A DNA stretch of 64,000 nt from an uncultured Lachnospiraceae bacterium (lineage in GTDB: Bacteria > Bacillota > Clostridia > Lachnospirales > Lachnospiraceae), in assembly GCA_910577275.1 (NCBI GenBank), contig CAJTMW010000017.1:1-64000 (forward strand), written 5' to 3'. Numbering within the stretch: position 1 is the first letter of the stretch; each line of letters opens with the position of its first letter. The notes under the pieces are model-generated. The model was not told where the DNA came from. It did not search any database and saw only the letters and a list, made by a program, of their open reading frames with translations. This document shows positions 34,400-44,194 of this stretch, in pieces. A program made the position numbers and the translations under genes.

Positions 34400-35797
34400 A
34401 TGAATATACCGGAGGGCAGAGTATCGGAACAGGTGGCATATTTTAAACCGTATAAAGGCCATGTACGCAATCCCGGAATGGGAATCATTTCTATGGCAAT
34501 CAGTGACCATATGGTGACGGGCTATTCGCCGCAGCAGAGGGCGGCAAATGATTTAAAAAAGCCTTTTAAACTGAAGGAAAAAATGTTGGAAGAGGTATGC
34601 AGGCTTCCGTTTATAGATAATTTATATATCCGTGTTGGATGGAACGATGTGCAGAAGGCGGAAGGAAGACTGGACATTATTCCGGAATTTGAAATGGCCG
34701 TGGAGGCTGCGCGGAGGGCAGGAATTACATGGGGCTTTCGTATTATGCAGGCATCGCCCAGCAATGAAAGGGAGGATTTACTGCCGGATTTTTTAAGGGG
34801 ACGCCTTCCCGTATATCCCTATTATGACGGAGCATTTTACGGACCATCGCCGAAAAAGCTGCCTTTATATACGGAAGAATACTTACAGTATTGGAACGAG
34901 ATGCTTCAGATGCTCGGAGAAAAGTATGATTCCGATTTATCCCTTGCTTACGGCGATGTGTCAGGATTTGGCCTGTGGGGAGAAGGTCATCATGGATGCC
35001 ATGTAAAACCGGAGGAACCTGTTGTGGACTTGGAGCTGGATTCCAGAGAAAGGACGGAAGAGATTGTCGGAACCTTAATTGACAGTCACAGAAAAGCTTT
35101 TCCCAAAACGCCAATGGTGTTGAATCTGGTGCTTTCCGAATACAAAGCGGCGCAAGATGCCATACAGAACGGGTGCTGGGTACGGAGAGACAGCTATTAT
35201 CACTGGTTTACGGCCGAACACGCAGCCAGAGGGCTGATGAAGCGGGGGGATGCGGCAATGATTTTTGAGACGGTCATGCCGGGAATAGAGATGGAAGATA
35301 ATAAGGATGCAGCCTTCCGCCGGAATTATATGGAGCTGCCGGACAAAATGTGTGATTATGGAGCAGCTTACGGAATCGTCGGATTTAATCCCCTGGATAC
35401 GCTTTATGCGGCTCATATGATGTCGGGACTGTTTGAAACCTTTTCTGAAAGAGCCGGATACCGGCTGCGCCCTTCTATCGTATGGAAAGCGACTGACCCG
35501 GACGGGGGAAGGAGCCTTATACTCGGGATGGTAAACGACGGCTCTGCGAATCCGCCGGGAACGGTCAGCTTTACTGCGGAAGGTATGGGGGGAAAAACGC
35601 AGGTTCAGGTAAACGGAGCAAATTTTTCGGGGAGAATGTATCTGGTGGAGCTTCCGCTTCCTGAAGGCTGTGGCTCTATAGTAGAGCTTTCCATGACGCT
35701 TACCATGGGAGGGAAATGTATGCCTGTCCGGTTTGCTGCGGATACGGGCGAGGGCAAAGCACCTGAAAAGCTGCGGATTTTTTTGAATCACGAATAA
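34400..35797 (+). CDS. DUF4832-type putative glycoside hydrolase
   Basis: 465 aa, cytoplasmic (no signal peptide). N-terminal TIM-barrel-like region including RNPGMGIISM, YIRVGWNDVQKAEGRLD and SGFGLWGEGHHG, then a short beta domain (VNDGSANPPGTVSF). Glu in LWGEGHH and Glu in MIFETVMPG are placed like acid/base and nucleophile of clan GH-A enzymes (inference). Relatives carry DUF4832 and no proven activity that I can name. ATG 34400 follows GGGGAG. Confidence 0.65.
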   Translation: MNIPEGRVSEQVAYFKPYKGHVRNPGMGIISMAISDHMVTGYSPQQRAANDLKKPFKLKEKMLEEVCRLPFIDNLYIRVGWNDVQKAEGRLDIIPEFEMAVEAARRAGITWGFRIMQASPSNEREDLLPDFLRGRLPVYPYYDGAFYGPSPKKLPLYTEEYLQYWNEMLQMLGEKYDSDLSLAYGDVSGFGLWGEGHHGCHVKPEEPVVDLELDSRERTEEIVGTLIDSHRKAFPKTPMVLNLVLSEYKAAQDAIQNGCWVRRDSYYHWFTAEHAARGLMKRGDAAMIFETVMPGIEMEDNKDAAFRRNYMELPDKMCDYGAAYGIVGFNPLDTLYAAHMMSGLFETFSERAGYRLRPSIVWKATDPDGGRSLILGMVNDGSANPPGTVSFTAEGMGGKTQVQVNGANFSGRMYLVELPLPEGCGSIVELSMTLTMGGKCMPVRFAADTGEGKAPEKLRIFLNHE

Positions 35798-35823
35798 AGG
35801 CAGGTTAAACCGGAGGAGGAAAT

Positions 35824-38103
35824 ATGGGGTGGCTGAAAGATAAAACAGGAACTTTATTTTCGAAAACAGTACTGGGAATGCTGTCAGTGTCTTTAACGGT
35901 ACTGATTGCCGCAATTATAGTTCTGTTCTCCTGGTTTCGTGCACAGATGGCGGAGGGATACCGGGAACTGACTTATGAAGCGATGGCCAATACGGATACG
36001 GTATTTTCCGGTAGATTGACGGATGCAAAAAACAGGATAACGGAATGGTATACATCCCCCGACGGAATCTGCCTGCGTCTTAAAGAGAATACGCCGTTTA
36101 CGGAGCATATGTCGTTTATCAATAAAATTTTGAGTACCTTAAACGGAAACAGCTTCATGCAGTCGGTATGCTTTGTCAATACCGGAAAAAGTATATCTCT
36201 TACGGTAGGCTCCAACGTTTCCCACCCTGAAGATTTAGAGGAAAGTCTTTTAGGTCAACTGGAAAATGTGGGAAACGGAAACCGGATTTTTTTCTGGAAT
36301 GCAAAAGACAGCTTTTCGGACGATACGATTCCGATTATGAGCGTATCTATGGCGGAAAATGCCATGGGAGACTTGCGCTTTTCCGGCATGTCCGTTATCA
36401 ATATCGATTTGCGCCAGTTTAATAAGAGTCTTTTTTCCGGCAGAAAGCAGGGACAGTTCCGGCTGATTGTGTTGGACCGGGAGGGAGTGGTAGTCTGCAA
36501 CAGCGATTTGACAAATCTTGGCGAGGACTGGTCGCAAAAAGAGTGGGTACAGCGCATTCTCGGAGGAGAAACACAGTTTGACGTTAAGGAAGAAGGAAAA
36601 CGCTGGGAGATTCAGGCGGCCTTGTCCGGCGAGGACGGCTTTTATATGGTAGCGCAGTCGGAGTACGTGGCGCGGATTGTCAACGTAAACTATATTCTCT
36701 ATATGGTTCTTGCGGTAATCCTCGTAGCAGCGGCGACGATAGTCGTTATGACGATGCTGGTATCCCGGAGGATTTTTCAGCCGTTCCGTACAATGGTAGG
36801 TAATTTAAAGCAGTCGCCAATGATGGATGAGCTGGAAGAGGAAAGGGATGAGGTCGCTTTTCTGGAACATTTCTATGAAGGAATCTCTACTAATTTAAGA
36901 ACCTTAAACGACAGGAAAGAAAATGACTTCATTGTTAAAAATTTACTTTTGGGGAACCAGAGAAAAGAAATTAAGCTGTTGATGTAGCAGAAAGAAATTC
37001 TTGCAGAGGATGTACCTTACTATATGCTTCTCGTTTTGGTGGAGAGCTGTGACAGTAAAGAAAATTTCAGTATGCAGGAATATGATATGTTAAGGAGTAT
37101 GTCAGGCAGTGTTTTTTGCAGCGCGTTGGAAAAGTACGGACGCTGTACCTGCCTGGAAGTAGGGCTGCGGAGGATGCTGTTTATCATATCCGGCATTTCG
37201 AATATCCGTCCTGATTCGGAAAGAATTCTGGAGGCGGTAAAGAGGGCGGAGCTTTCATTGAAAAAGCTCTCTCAAATCCGAATATACAGCTTATTGTCCG
37301 AAGCTTTGGTGGATGGCGGGGAGACTTGCGTTGCCTGTTTCACAAGGCTGAATGACTGTCTGAAAACCCGGCATTTGCTGGAAAGGGAAGACACGCTGGT
37401 GATAGGGATAGAGGAGGAACATATAAAGGACGAAATACCCGAAGAATTGCTCCTTAGCCTGAAACAAAGAGATAAAGCGGGCTTTATGGAGGTGCTTCGC
37501 CACGTTCTGGCAGAGTGCGAGACGATGCCGTGGAGCGCTTTTTCGGACAGAATTGCCAAAGTGGCGTCGGTGATAGTGAAAGCCGGAAGGATGAAACAGA
37601 CAGAGAAAAAAAATTCTGAGGAAATGATGAAAAGCCGGGTTGCGGCGATGAAAGAGCGGGAGGAGCTGCTTTTATGGCTGGAATCGCTGTATGATGAAGC
37701 GGCTATTCAAATCAGTAAGGTCAGCAGCCATTCTACGGCTTCCATGATGGAGGAGGCGGTGGATTATATCCGCAATAACTATGACGACTGCAATTTGAAT
37801 GTGAATCAGCTGGCGGAACGGCTGAATATCAGTACGGCATATTTCGGACAGTTGTTTGCGGAGTTTACAGGGCTTCGGACATTGGATTACATTTTGCGCA
37901 TACGCATGGAAAAGGCCAGAGATATTCTGCTTTCCGAGCCGGGAACGGATATTTCCCAGGTGGCGTCTGCGGTGGGCTATGGAAGCAGTACTTATTTTAC
38001 GACTGCCTTTAAGAAATTTTACGGGGTCACGCCGTCCCGCTTCCGGGATTATCACGCTGCGGCGGAAAGGAGAGTGGAGGATGCTGAGAATAACGGAATG
38101 TAG
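35824..38103 (+). pseudogene. Membrane-sensor AraC family regulator interrupted by an in-frame TAG
   Basis: One continuous frame of 760 codons broken only by TAG at 36985-36987. The 5' part (35824-36987, 387 aa) has helix 1 (about residues 20-38), an extracytoplasmic Cache-like sensor, helix 2 (about 290-312) and HAMP-like sequence up to NLLLGNQRKEIKLLM. The 3' part resumes QKEILAEDVPYYMLLVLVES and ends with the AraC double helix-turn-helix (NLNVNQLAERLNISTAYFGQ). Such full-length sensor-AraC proteins are common beside Lpl-type importers. A CAG to TAG change explains the break. ATG 37024 could start a soluble DNA-binding fragment. The 3' end overlaps the rhamnosidase gene. Confidence 0.85.
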
Positions 38104-40804
38104 GGTGAATCATCTTGTAAATCCGGTTGGTTATAAAATGGATAATCCGGTTTTTTCCTGGATAACGGAGGGAGGAACCGCAAAGGATTCAAGAATTGTG
38201 GTAAGCACGGAAAAGGGAGTTGCGAGAGATACGGGATTTCAGGAAATGAATCCTCTTGGAACGGAGGTTGAATTAACGCTTTCTCCGAGGACGGAGTATA
38301 AATGGAAAGTTTTTGTCCGCGGTCTGGATGGAGAGGTTTCAGAGAGTGAGAGTTGGTTTTTTGAGACCGGTAAGAGGCAGGAGGTGTGGAAAGGAAAATG
38401 GATTGCCGCTGCCAGGGAGGATGTGCGCCTTCCGATTTTTCAAAAGGAGGTTCTGATTGATAAAACAAAAAGGCTGAAGAAAGCCAGACTATATATTTGC
38501 GGATTGGGACTGTATGAGGCATATTTAGACGGCATTAAAATTGGAGATGCCTATCTGACGCCGGGGCTTTTTGCCTACGATAAGTGGATACAGGCACAGA
38601 CATATCCGGTGACAGAACTGTTACAGTCGGGCAGGGAACGTCAGATATTATCTGTTCTTGTGGGAGAAGGGTGGTATGGAGGGCGGTTCTGCTTTGGAAG
38701 CTCCCAGAAGAGCTTTTACGGGAAAGATATGCGTCTGCTTGCGGAGCTGCATCTGGAATATGAGGATGGCAGTGAAGAAATAATCGGAACTGACGAAACA
38801 TGGAAAGTATTGCGAAGCAAAATAACCTTCTCCGGTATTTATGACGGTGAGTGCCGGGATGATACGCTTAAGGAGCTTTTGCCGGAAACGGTTGTTTTGG
38901 CGGAGCCGCAGAAAGTTCCTTTGACCGATAATTTGAGCGTACCGGTGAAAAAGCAGGAATGTTTTCAGGCAAAAATAGCGGATACGGTTTCCGGAGAACT
39001 TGTGCTCGATATCGGACAGAATATTGCCGGGATGTTTTTATTGCGGGTAAAGGAGCCGGCAGGAAAAAAAGTCCGGCTGCAGTTTGGGGAAATTTTACAG
39101 GACGGCTGTTTTTACCGGGAAAATCTGCGTACGGCTAAGGCGGAATATTGTTATATCTCGGATGGGAAAGAACATGTTCTGCGCCCTCATTTTACTTATT
39201 TCGGATATCGGTATGTAAAAATAGAGGGCGTGAGCAATTTCAGGCCGGAGGATTTTCAGGCTTACGCAATTTACTCGGATATTCCCATGCGGGGAACGAT
39301 TCATACGGGAAATAAGAAAATCAATCAGCTTCTGTCGAATGTTTTATGGGGAATGAAAAGTAATTTTGTGGATATCCCGACAGATTGCCCGCAGAGAGAC
39401 GAGCGTATGGGGTGGACGGGCGATGCCCAGATATTCAGCGAAACGGCCTGTTTTCTGGCGGATGCTTATGCCTTTTACAGAAAATATCTCTATGATATGG
39501 CGCAGGAACAGAAGGAATGTGGAGGAATGGTTCCCGATGTAATTCCTTCAGTAGGGATGAGGCAGGCCTGCAGCGTGTGGGGAGACGCTGCGTGTATTAT
39601 TCCGTGGAATTTGTATTTGTACTATGGAGACGCCACTATTTTAAAGGAACATTATGAGAGCATGAAAGCGTGGCTTTCCTATATTGAAAAGACGGATGGC
39701 GACAATCATGGCTGGCGGAAAGTGTTCCATTACGGGGACTGGCTGGCTCTGGATTCTCCTTATCCCGGTCAGTATCAGACGAGGGGAGGCACGGATGAAG
39801 GTTTTATCGCAGAGGTTTATTATCGAAAGAGTGCTCTGATTACGGCTCAGACGGCTGAAGTGCTGGGCTTTGACAAGGACAGGATTTATTACGAAAGTCT
39901 GGCTGAGCGGATTTTGAGCGATATCAGGGAGGAGTATTTTTCGACGACCGGAAGATGCTGCATTAATACACAGACAGCGGCGCTTTTGGTTTTGGAGGAA
40001 AACTTAAATATTCCGGACAGAGCAAGGGAGCAGCTTGGAACGCTCATTCGTAATCATAACGGTAAGCTTACCACCGGGTTTGTAGGTACGCCTCTTTTGT
40101 GCCAGTGTCTGACAGAGCAGGGAATGGAGAAAGAGGCTTTCCGGCTTTTGTTGAATGAAGAATATCCGGGATGGCTTTATGCGGTAAATCTTGGCGCGAC
40201 AACAGTCTGGGAGCGATGGGATTCCGTGGATGAGACGGGACATATCTCAGAGATGGGAATGAACAGTCTGAACCATTATGCCTACGGTTCGGTGGCGGCA
40301 TGGATTTGGAAAGGAATCGTCGGGATAAAACCGGTTAAGGAAGCGCCAGGTTTTAAAAAAGTAATCATTTCCCCTCACGTAAACTGGAAAGTAAAAAGTG
40401 TGAATGCGGTCTTTCCATCGCCGTCAGGTGTATATCGGATACAGTGGGAGGTAGCGGATGTGTCTCATATCCATATTAAAATTGCGGTTCCTTCTGGGTG
40501 CAGTGCAACGGTTATTTTGCCCTACGCAAAAGGACGGGAGCCTTTTACACTGGAAGGAGAATACTTTGAGGAGACTTACGAGACGGAAAGCGCTCTTTGG
40601 CGTGGGCTGAATATTGAGGAGGATTTGCGGATCCTGATGTCGTATCCGGAAAGCCGGGAAATTTTGGAAAGCGAAATCAAGGATGTGAAATACCTCCTGA
40701 CCTATACGGGTGATTATCCATTGCGGGAAACTCTGGAGAATCTCGGATATGAGAAGGAGACTATTGGCAGGATTGCGGGGCGATTGCAGGAAATTGTGAT
40801 TTGA
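38081..40804 (+). CDS. Alpha-L-rhamnosidase (GH78)
   Basis: Hydrolyses terminal alpha-L-rhamnose from pectic or flavonoid glycosides. 907 aa with no signal peptide, so cytoplasmic. Order: N-terminal beta domain (SLVNP-like VNHLVNPVGYKMDNP), beta-sandwich with LYICGLGLYEAYLDG, the (alpha/alpha)6 barrel with general acid Glu in DCPQRDERMGWTGDA and base Glu in TVWERWDS, then a C-terminal beta domain and a roughly 70-residue helical tail. ATG 38081 follows AAAGGAG and overlaps the end of the AraC gene by 23 bases. Confidence 0.94.
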   Translation: MLRITECRVNHLVNPVGYKMDNPVFSWITEGGTAKDSRIVVSTEKGVARDTGFQEMNPLGTEVELTLSPRTEYKWKVFVRGLDGEVSESESWFFETGKRQEVWKGKWIAAAREDVRLPIFQKEVLIDKTKRLKKARLYICGLGLYEAYLDGIKIGDAYLTPGLFAYDKWIQAQTYPVTELLQSGRERQILSVLVGEGWYGGRFCFGSSQKSFYGKDMRLLAELHLEYEDGSEEIIGTDETWKVLRSKITFSGIYDGECRDDTLKELLPETVVLAEPQKVPLTDNLSVPVKKQECFQAKIADTVSGELVLDIGQNIAGMFLLRVKEPAGKKVRLQFGEILQDGCFYRENLRTAKAEYCYISDGKEHVLRPHFTYFGYRYVKIEGVSNFRPEDFQAYAIYSDIPMRGTIHTGNKKINQLLSNVLWGMKSNFVDIPTDCPQRDERMGWTGDAQIFSETACFLADAYAFYRKYLYDMAQEQKECGGMVPDVIPSVGMRQACSVWGDAACIIPWNLYLYYGDATILKEHYESMKAWLSYIEKTDGDNHGWRKVFHYGDWLALDSPYPGQYQTRGGTDEGFIAEVYYRKSALITAQTAEVLGFDKDRIYYESLAERILSDIREEYFSTTGRCCINTQTAALLVLEENLNIPDRAREQLGTLIRNHNGKLTTGFVGTPLLCQCLTEQGMEKEAFRLLLNEEYPGWLYAVNLGATTVWERWDSVDETGHISEMGMNSLNHYAYGSVAAWIWKGIVGIKPVKEAPGFKKVIISPHVNWKVKSVNAVFPSPSGVYRIQWEVADVSHIHIKIAVPSGCSATVILPYAKGREPFTLEGEYFEETYETESALWRGLNIEEDLRILMSYPESREILESEIKDVKYLLTYTGDYPLRETLENLGYEKETIGRIAGRLQEIVI

Positions 40805-40810
40805 GAGCAG

Positions 40811-40824
40811 AAAGAGCGTTTTCA
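40811..40824 (-). promoter_or_regulatory. Possible cre (CcpA) site
   Basis: Read on the minus strand, TGAAAACGCTCTTT matches the conserved TGNAANCGNW core of catabolite-responsive elements but lacks the final C and A. It lies 42 bases before the GH35 promoter -35. Confidence 0.3.
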
Positions 40825-40865
40825 AAACTGTTGCAGGAATAAATCGATATCCTTAAATTATTATA

Positions 40866-40895
40866 GTGACAATACTGAATTGAGAATGCTATAAT
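40866..40895 (+). promoter_or_regulatory. Promoter of the GH35 gene
   Basis: GTGACA (40866-40871), 18-base spacer, TATAAT (40890-40895), 78 bases before the ATG. It makes the GH35 gene independently transcribed from the rhamnosidase. Confidence 0.6.
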
Positions 40896-40973
40896 CTGAA
40901 AACATAAACCATAAAAATCTAAAAGCACCAGCGAAGGCGCCCGAATAAAAAACAGCACAGAAAGGACATCATC

Positions 40974-43391
40974 ATGGACTACCAGTTATCATTAAAAAAT
41001 CTCTCGTCAAAAACCATCTACCCCTTAGGAGAAGATTTCAAAGGAACCGGCAGGGACGGCGAAACCATTTCCTTCACCAATTATTATATGGAAAAAAACG
41101 GCCGTCCTTTTTTCGGAGTCAGCGGGGAATTTCATTTCAGTAGAATGAATGCGGAGCGCTGGGAGGACGAGCTGATAAAAATGAAAATGTGCGGAATCAA
41201 CATGGTGGCAACCTATGTATTCTGGATTCACCATGAGGAGGAGGAGGGTATTTTTGACTTTTCAGGCAGCAGGGATATCCGCAGGTTTGTGGAGCTGTGT
41301 AAAAGGCACGGTCTGTATGTGATTCTGCGGGTGGGGCCTTTTGACCACGGAGAGGTGCGTAACGGCGGACTGCCTGACTGGCTGTACGGAAAGCCCTTTG
41401 AGGTACGGAAAATCAGCGAAGGTTTTCTGGGTTATACGAAGCGGCTTTACACAAAGGTGGCGGAAGAAGTTGGCGGGCTGTTTTTTAAGGACGGCGGGCC
41501 GATTATCGGGGTGCAGATTGATAATGAATATATGCATTCCTCCGCGCCCTGGGAGATTACCACGGGAATTTCCGACGAGTGGGTGTTTACAGGGGATGAA
41601 GGGGAGGAATATATGCTGCGGTTAAAGGCGCTGGCGGCGGAGTGCGGTCTGAATCCGGTGTTTTATACCTGCACGGGCTGGGGCGGTACGCCAACGCCAA
41701 AGTCCATGATGCCTTTGTGGGGCGGTTATGCTTTCCGGCCCTGGATTTTTTATTCCCATAAGGGGGAGCATCCGGCCACCGAGGAATATGTGTATCAGGA
41801 TTTTCATAACAATGAGGCGACGTGTACCAACGATTTCAAGCCTTCCTATGCGCCGGAGGAAAAGCCTTATGCCTGCTGCGAGATGGGCGGCGGCATGGGT
41901 TGCAGCTATTATTACCGGTTTCAGTTTCCCTATAAGAGCGTGGACGCCATGGCAAATATCAAAATTGCCTCCGGCTGTAATTTCCTTGGTTACTATATGT
42001 TTCAGGGCGGGAGCAATCCGGTGGGGAAAAGCGGCATTTTTATGAACGAGGGGCAGGTGCCGAAAATTTCCTATGATTATCAGGCGGCGTTAGGGGAGTT
42101 CGGGCAGATAAGGGAATCCTACAGGCGGCTGAAATGTATTCATTATTTTACGGAAGTTTACGGGGAAAGGCTGTGCGGTCTGAAAACGGTTCTGCCAAAA
42201 GGGGTTTCTCACATTGACCCCAGGGACGGGGAGACGCTTCGGTACGCGGTGCGTACGGACGGGAAAAGAGGTTTTCTTTTTATCAACAATTATCAGGACC
42301 ATGCGCCCATACCGGAACGGCGGGGTGAGAGGATTACTTTACAGCTTGAGGATGAGGAGATTACCTTTTCCATTGATATTGCCGGCGATGAGAACGGGAT
42401 TCTGCCTTTTCATTTTGACATGGACGGGATTGATTTGGTAAAGGCCACGGCGCAGCCGGTTACGGTAATCCGCCCCGGCGGGGAGCGGACGTATGTGTTT
42501 TTTGTGCCGGAGGGAATGAGAGCGGAATTTGTGTTCGAGGAGGGGGCCTGCGTTTACAGGGATGAAGAAAGGGCTTCTGAGGATACTTCCGGCAGCAGTA
42601 TCAACAGTGGCTGCACGGACAGGGCGGATGATAAGAATGCTTATGAACATGAAGGCCACGGCGGAATCGCGAAACAAAACAAATATATTTGCGCGGAACA
42701 TTCGGACGCGGAACGTTTTTATGTGGAAAAAGGAAATACGAAAGTTACAGTACTGGCGCTGAGCCGCCGGATGGCGGAGAGGATGTACCGCATCAGCAAA
42801 GAAAGGCTCCTGTTTACGGACGCCGCAGTTCTGGAGGACGGGAGGGGAATCCGTCTGGAGACGACAGCGGATGTGTGCAGGACGGAGCTTTATCCGGCGC
42901 GGCTTCCATCAGAGATATCAGAAGCCGCCGGAGAATCTGCGGTAAACGCAGGCGCGGAGAATGACAACAGTTGTCCTTTCCTTAGAGGTTATACTTTTAA
43001 GGCCGATAAGAAGCAGGTGGAAGTAAAAGTAAGCAAAGTGAGTACCGGCAGGTATACGATTAATTTTCCTGAGAATTTCATGGACGGTCTTAAGGATGCC
43101 ATTTTGCAGATTGAATATAACGGCGACATTGGTCATGCTTTTATCGACGGCAGGATGATACATGACAATTTCTGCAATGGCGCGGTCTGGGAAATCGGGC
43201 TTAGGGAATTTGCGGCTGAGCTTGCGGATAAGCCTTTGACAATTTACATTACCCCCCTTAAGAAGGGCGCGAAGGTCAATGCGGAAACGGCGATGGCGGC
43301 CCGGACGGAGGAAGTGGAGGAATATGTGGGTGAGCTCGTGGGAGCAAGGGTTTTGCCGGTGTATGAAGTCCGGGTATGCCCGCCGGAATAA
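40974..43391 (+). CDS. Beta-galactosidase (GH35)
   Basis: 805-aa cytoplasmic enzyme removing beta-galactose from plant oligosaccharides. The GH35 barrel covers about residues 35-345 with acid/base Glu185 (VQIDNEYMH) and nucleophile Glu303 (CCEMGGGMG); the LRVGPFDHGEVRNGGLP loop is typical. Beta domains follow. Residues about 525-590 are a polar insertion (SEDTSGSSINSGCTDRADDK and further) inside the beta region. ATG 40974 with AAAGGA upstream. The neighbouring GH78 suggests rhamnogalacturonan side chains or arabinogalactan as substrate. Confidence 0.92.
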   Translation: MDYQLSLKNLSSKTIYPLGEDFKGTGRDGETISFTNYYMEKNGRPFFGVSGEFHFSRMNAERWEDELIKMKMCGINMVATYVFWIHHEEEEGIFDFSGSRDIRRFVELCKRHGLYVILRVGPFDHGEVRNGGLPDWLYGKPFEVRKISEGFLGYTKRLYTKVAEEVGGLFFKDGGPIIGVQIDNEYMHSSAPWEITTGISDEWVFTGDEGEEYMLRLKALAAECGLNPVFYTCTGWGGTPTPKSMMPLWGGYAFRPWIFYSHKGEHPATEEYVYQDFHNNEATCTNDFKPSYAPEEKPYACCEMGGGMGCSYYYRFQFPYKSVDAMANIKIASGCNFLGYYMFQGGSNPVGKSGIFMNEGQVPKISYDYQAALGEFGQIRESYRRLKCIHYFTEVYGERLCGLKTVLPKGVSHIDPRDGETLRYAVRTDGKRGFLFINNYQDHAPIPERRGERITLQLEDEEITFSIDIAGDENGILPFHFDMDGIDLVKATAQPVTVIRPGGERTYVFFVPEGMRAEFVFEEGACVYRDEERASEDTSGSSINSGCTDRADDKNAYEHEGHGGIAKQNKYICAEHSDAERFYVEKGNTKVTVLALSRRMAERMYRISKERLLFTDAAVLEDGRGIRLETTADVCRTELYPARLPSEISEAAGESAVNAGAENDNSCPFLRGYTFKADKKQVEVKVSKVSTGRYTINFPENFMDGLKDAILQIEYNGDIGHAFIDGRMIHDNFCNGAVWEIGLREFAAELADKPLTIYITPLKKGAKVNAETAMAARTEEVEEYVGELVGARVLPVYEVRVCPPE

Positions 43392-43396
43392 ATTTC

Positions 43397-43448
43397 CAGA
43401 TTCCGGTGAGCGAATGTGGAGTCAGAAAGGATGTCAGCCCGGAATCTG
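43397..43448. repeat. Inverted repeat after the GH35 gene
   Basis: CAGATTCCGG (43397-43406) and CCGGAATCTG (43439-43448), perfect 10-base arms with a 32-base spacer. May end the GH35 transcript, though no T-tract follows. Confidence 0.45.
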
Positions 43449-43480
43449 AAAACTGACTTCCTTAAGGCGCCGCCAGAACC

Positions 43481-43509
43481 TTGATAAATTGCTCCGACAG
43501 GGGTATACT
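43481..43509 (+). promoter_or_regulatory. Promoter of the toxin-antitoxin pair
   Basis: TTGATA (43481-43486), 17-base spacer, TATACT (43504-43509), 56 bases before the antitoxin ATG. Confidence 0.7.
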
Positions 43510-43564
43510 GATTGAAAGAGAAAGCCTTTATGGGCTGTGATATTCAATTGGAGGGTGGAAAGGT

Positions 43565-43777
43565 ATGTCTATTGTCGGATATTATGATGGAACGGCTGTA
43601 CGTTTAAGCGAGCCTTTGCAGATGAATCAAAAGGTTTTGGTTATTCCCATAGAAAGTGAAATGGATTTGGAGGGGTCAGCGGCAGGGGGACTTCGCAAAT
43701 ATGCAAATCCGTCTTTGATTGAGCAGGAAAAAGATGCGTGGAGGAAGGCGGCGGTTAAAAAATATGCGGGGGAATAA
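43565..43777 (+). CDS. Putative antitoxin, AF2212/DUF104-like
   Basis: 70 aa. The first 35 residues (GYYDGTAVRLSEPLQMNQKV then LVIPIE) fit the small swapped-hairpin beta fold of AF2212-like antitoxins; the acidic/basic tail would wrap the toxin. ATG 43565 follows GGAGGGTGG. Overlaps the PIN gene by 14 bases. It would bind its own promoter and neutralise the PIN RNase; role inferred from position. Confidence 0.7.
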   Translation: MSIVGYYDGTAVRLSEPLQMNQKVLVIPIESEMDLEGSAAGGLRKYANPSLIEQEKDAWRKAAVKKYAGE

Positions 43778-44147
43778 ATGTCTGCTGGACGCAAATGCGG
43801 TGCTGAGGTTTTTGTTACAGGATAATGAAGAACAGTTTCAACATATCAGGACGGTTATCCGAACTGAAAAATGTTATGTGACACTGGAAATATTAGCGGA
43901 AGTTTGCTATGTGTTAGAGGGACTTTATCAGGTTCCCAGAGAAGATATTATAAGTAATTTCCGTAAGCTTAATAATGATGTTGTCATTGTGAATGCTGAT
44001 ATACTGCTTAGAGCTTTGGAGGTTTTTGATGAGCCTCCCAAGCTTGACTTTGTAGATTGCCTTTTATATGGTTATAAGAAAGAAAAAGGGATTGATATTA
44101 TAACGTTTGACAAAAAATTGCAAAAACAATTGGGAAATATATTTTAA
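43764..44147 (+). CDS. PIN-domain toxin (VapC-like RNase)
   Basis: 127-aa PIN domain nuclease. Conserved acidic residues: Asp9 (CLLDANAVLRFLL), Glu in LEILAEVCYVLEG, Asp in KLDFVDCLLYG and Asp in IITFDKKL. These would bind Mg2+ for RNA cleavage. ATG 43764 gives the usual distance from start to first Asp; the frame is open to 43719 without a ribosome site. Translationally coupled to the antitoxin. Confidence 0.88.
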   Translation: MRGNKCLLDANAVLRFLLQDNEEQFQHIRTVIRTEKCYVTLEILAEVCYVLEGLYQVPREDIISNFRKLNNDVVIVNADILLRALEVFDEPPKLDFVDCLLYGYKKEKGIDIITFDKKLQKQLGNIF

Positions 44148-44160
44148 GAAATGCTGAAAG

Positions 44161-44194
44161 AAAGGGGCCTTATCAACCAGATAAGCCCCTTTTT
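44161..44194. terminator. Bidirectional rho-independent terminator
   Basis: AAAGGGGC-C-TTATC pairs with GATAAGCCCCTTT (13 pairs with one bulged C, loop AACCA), followed by a T-run through 44194. It lies between the PIN gene and the convergent AraC gene. Confidence 0.88.

Noticed and set aside
36985..36987. TAG as pyrrolysine or another recoded codon
   Set aside because: No pyl genes or methylamine context is visible and other genes here use TAG as a stop (for example 36985-independent stops at 5208-5210 and 61517-61519); a nonsense mutation is simpler.
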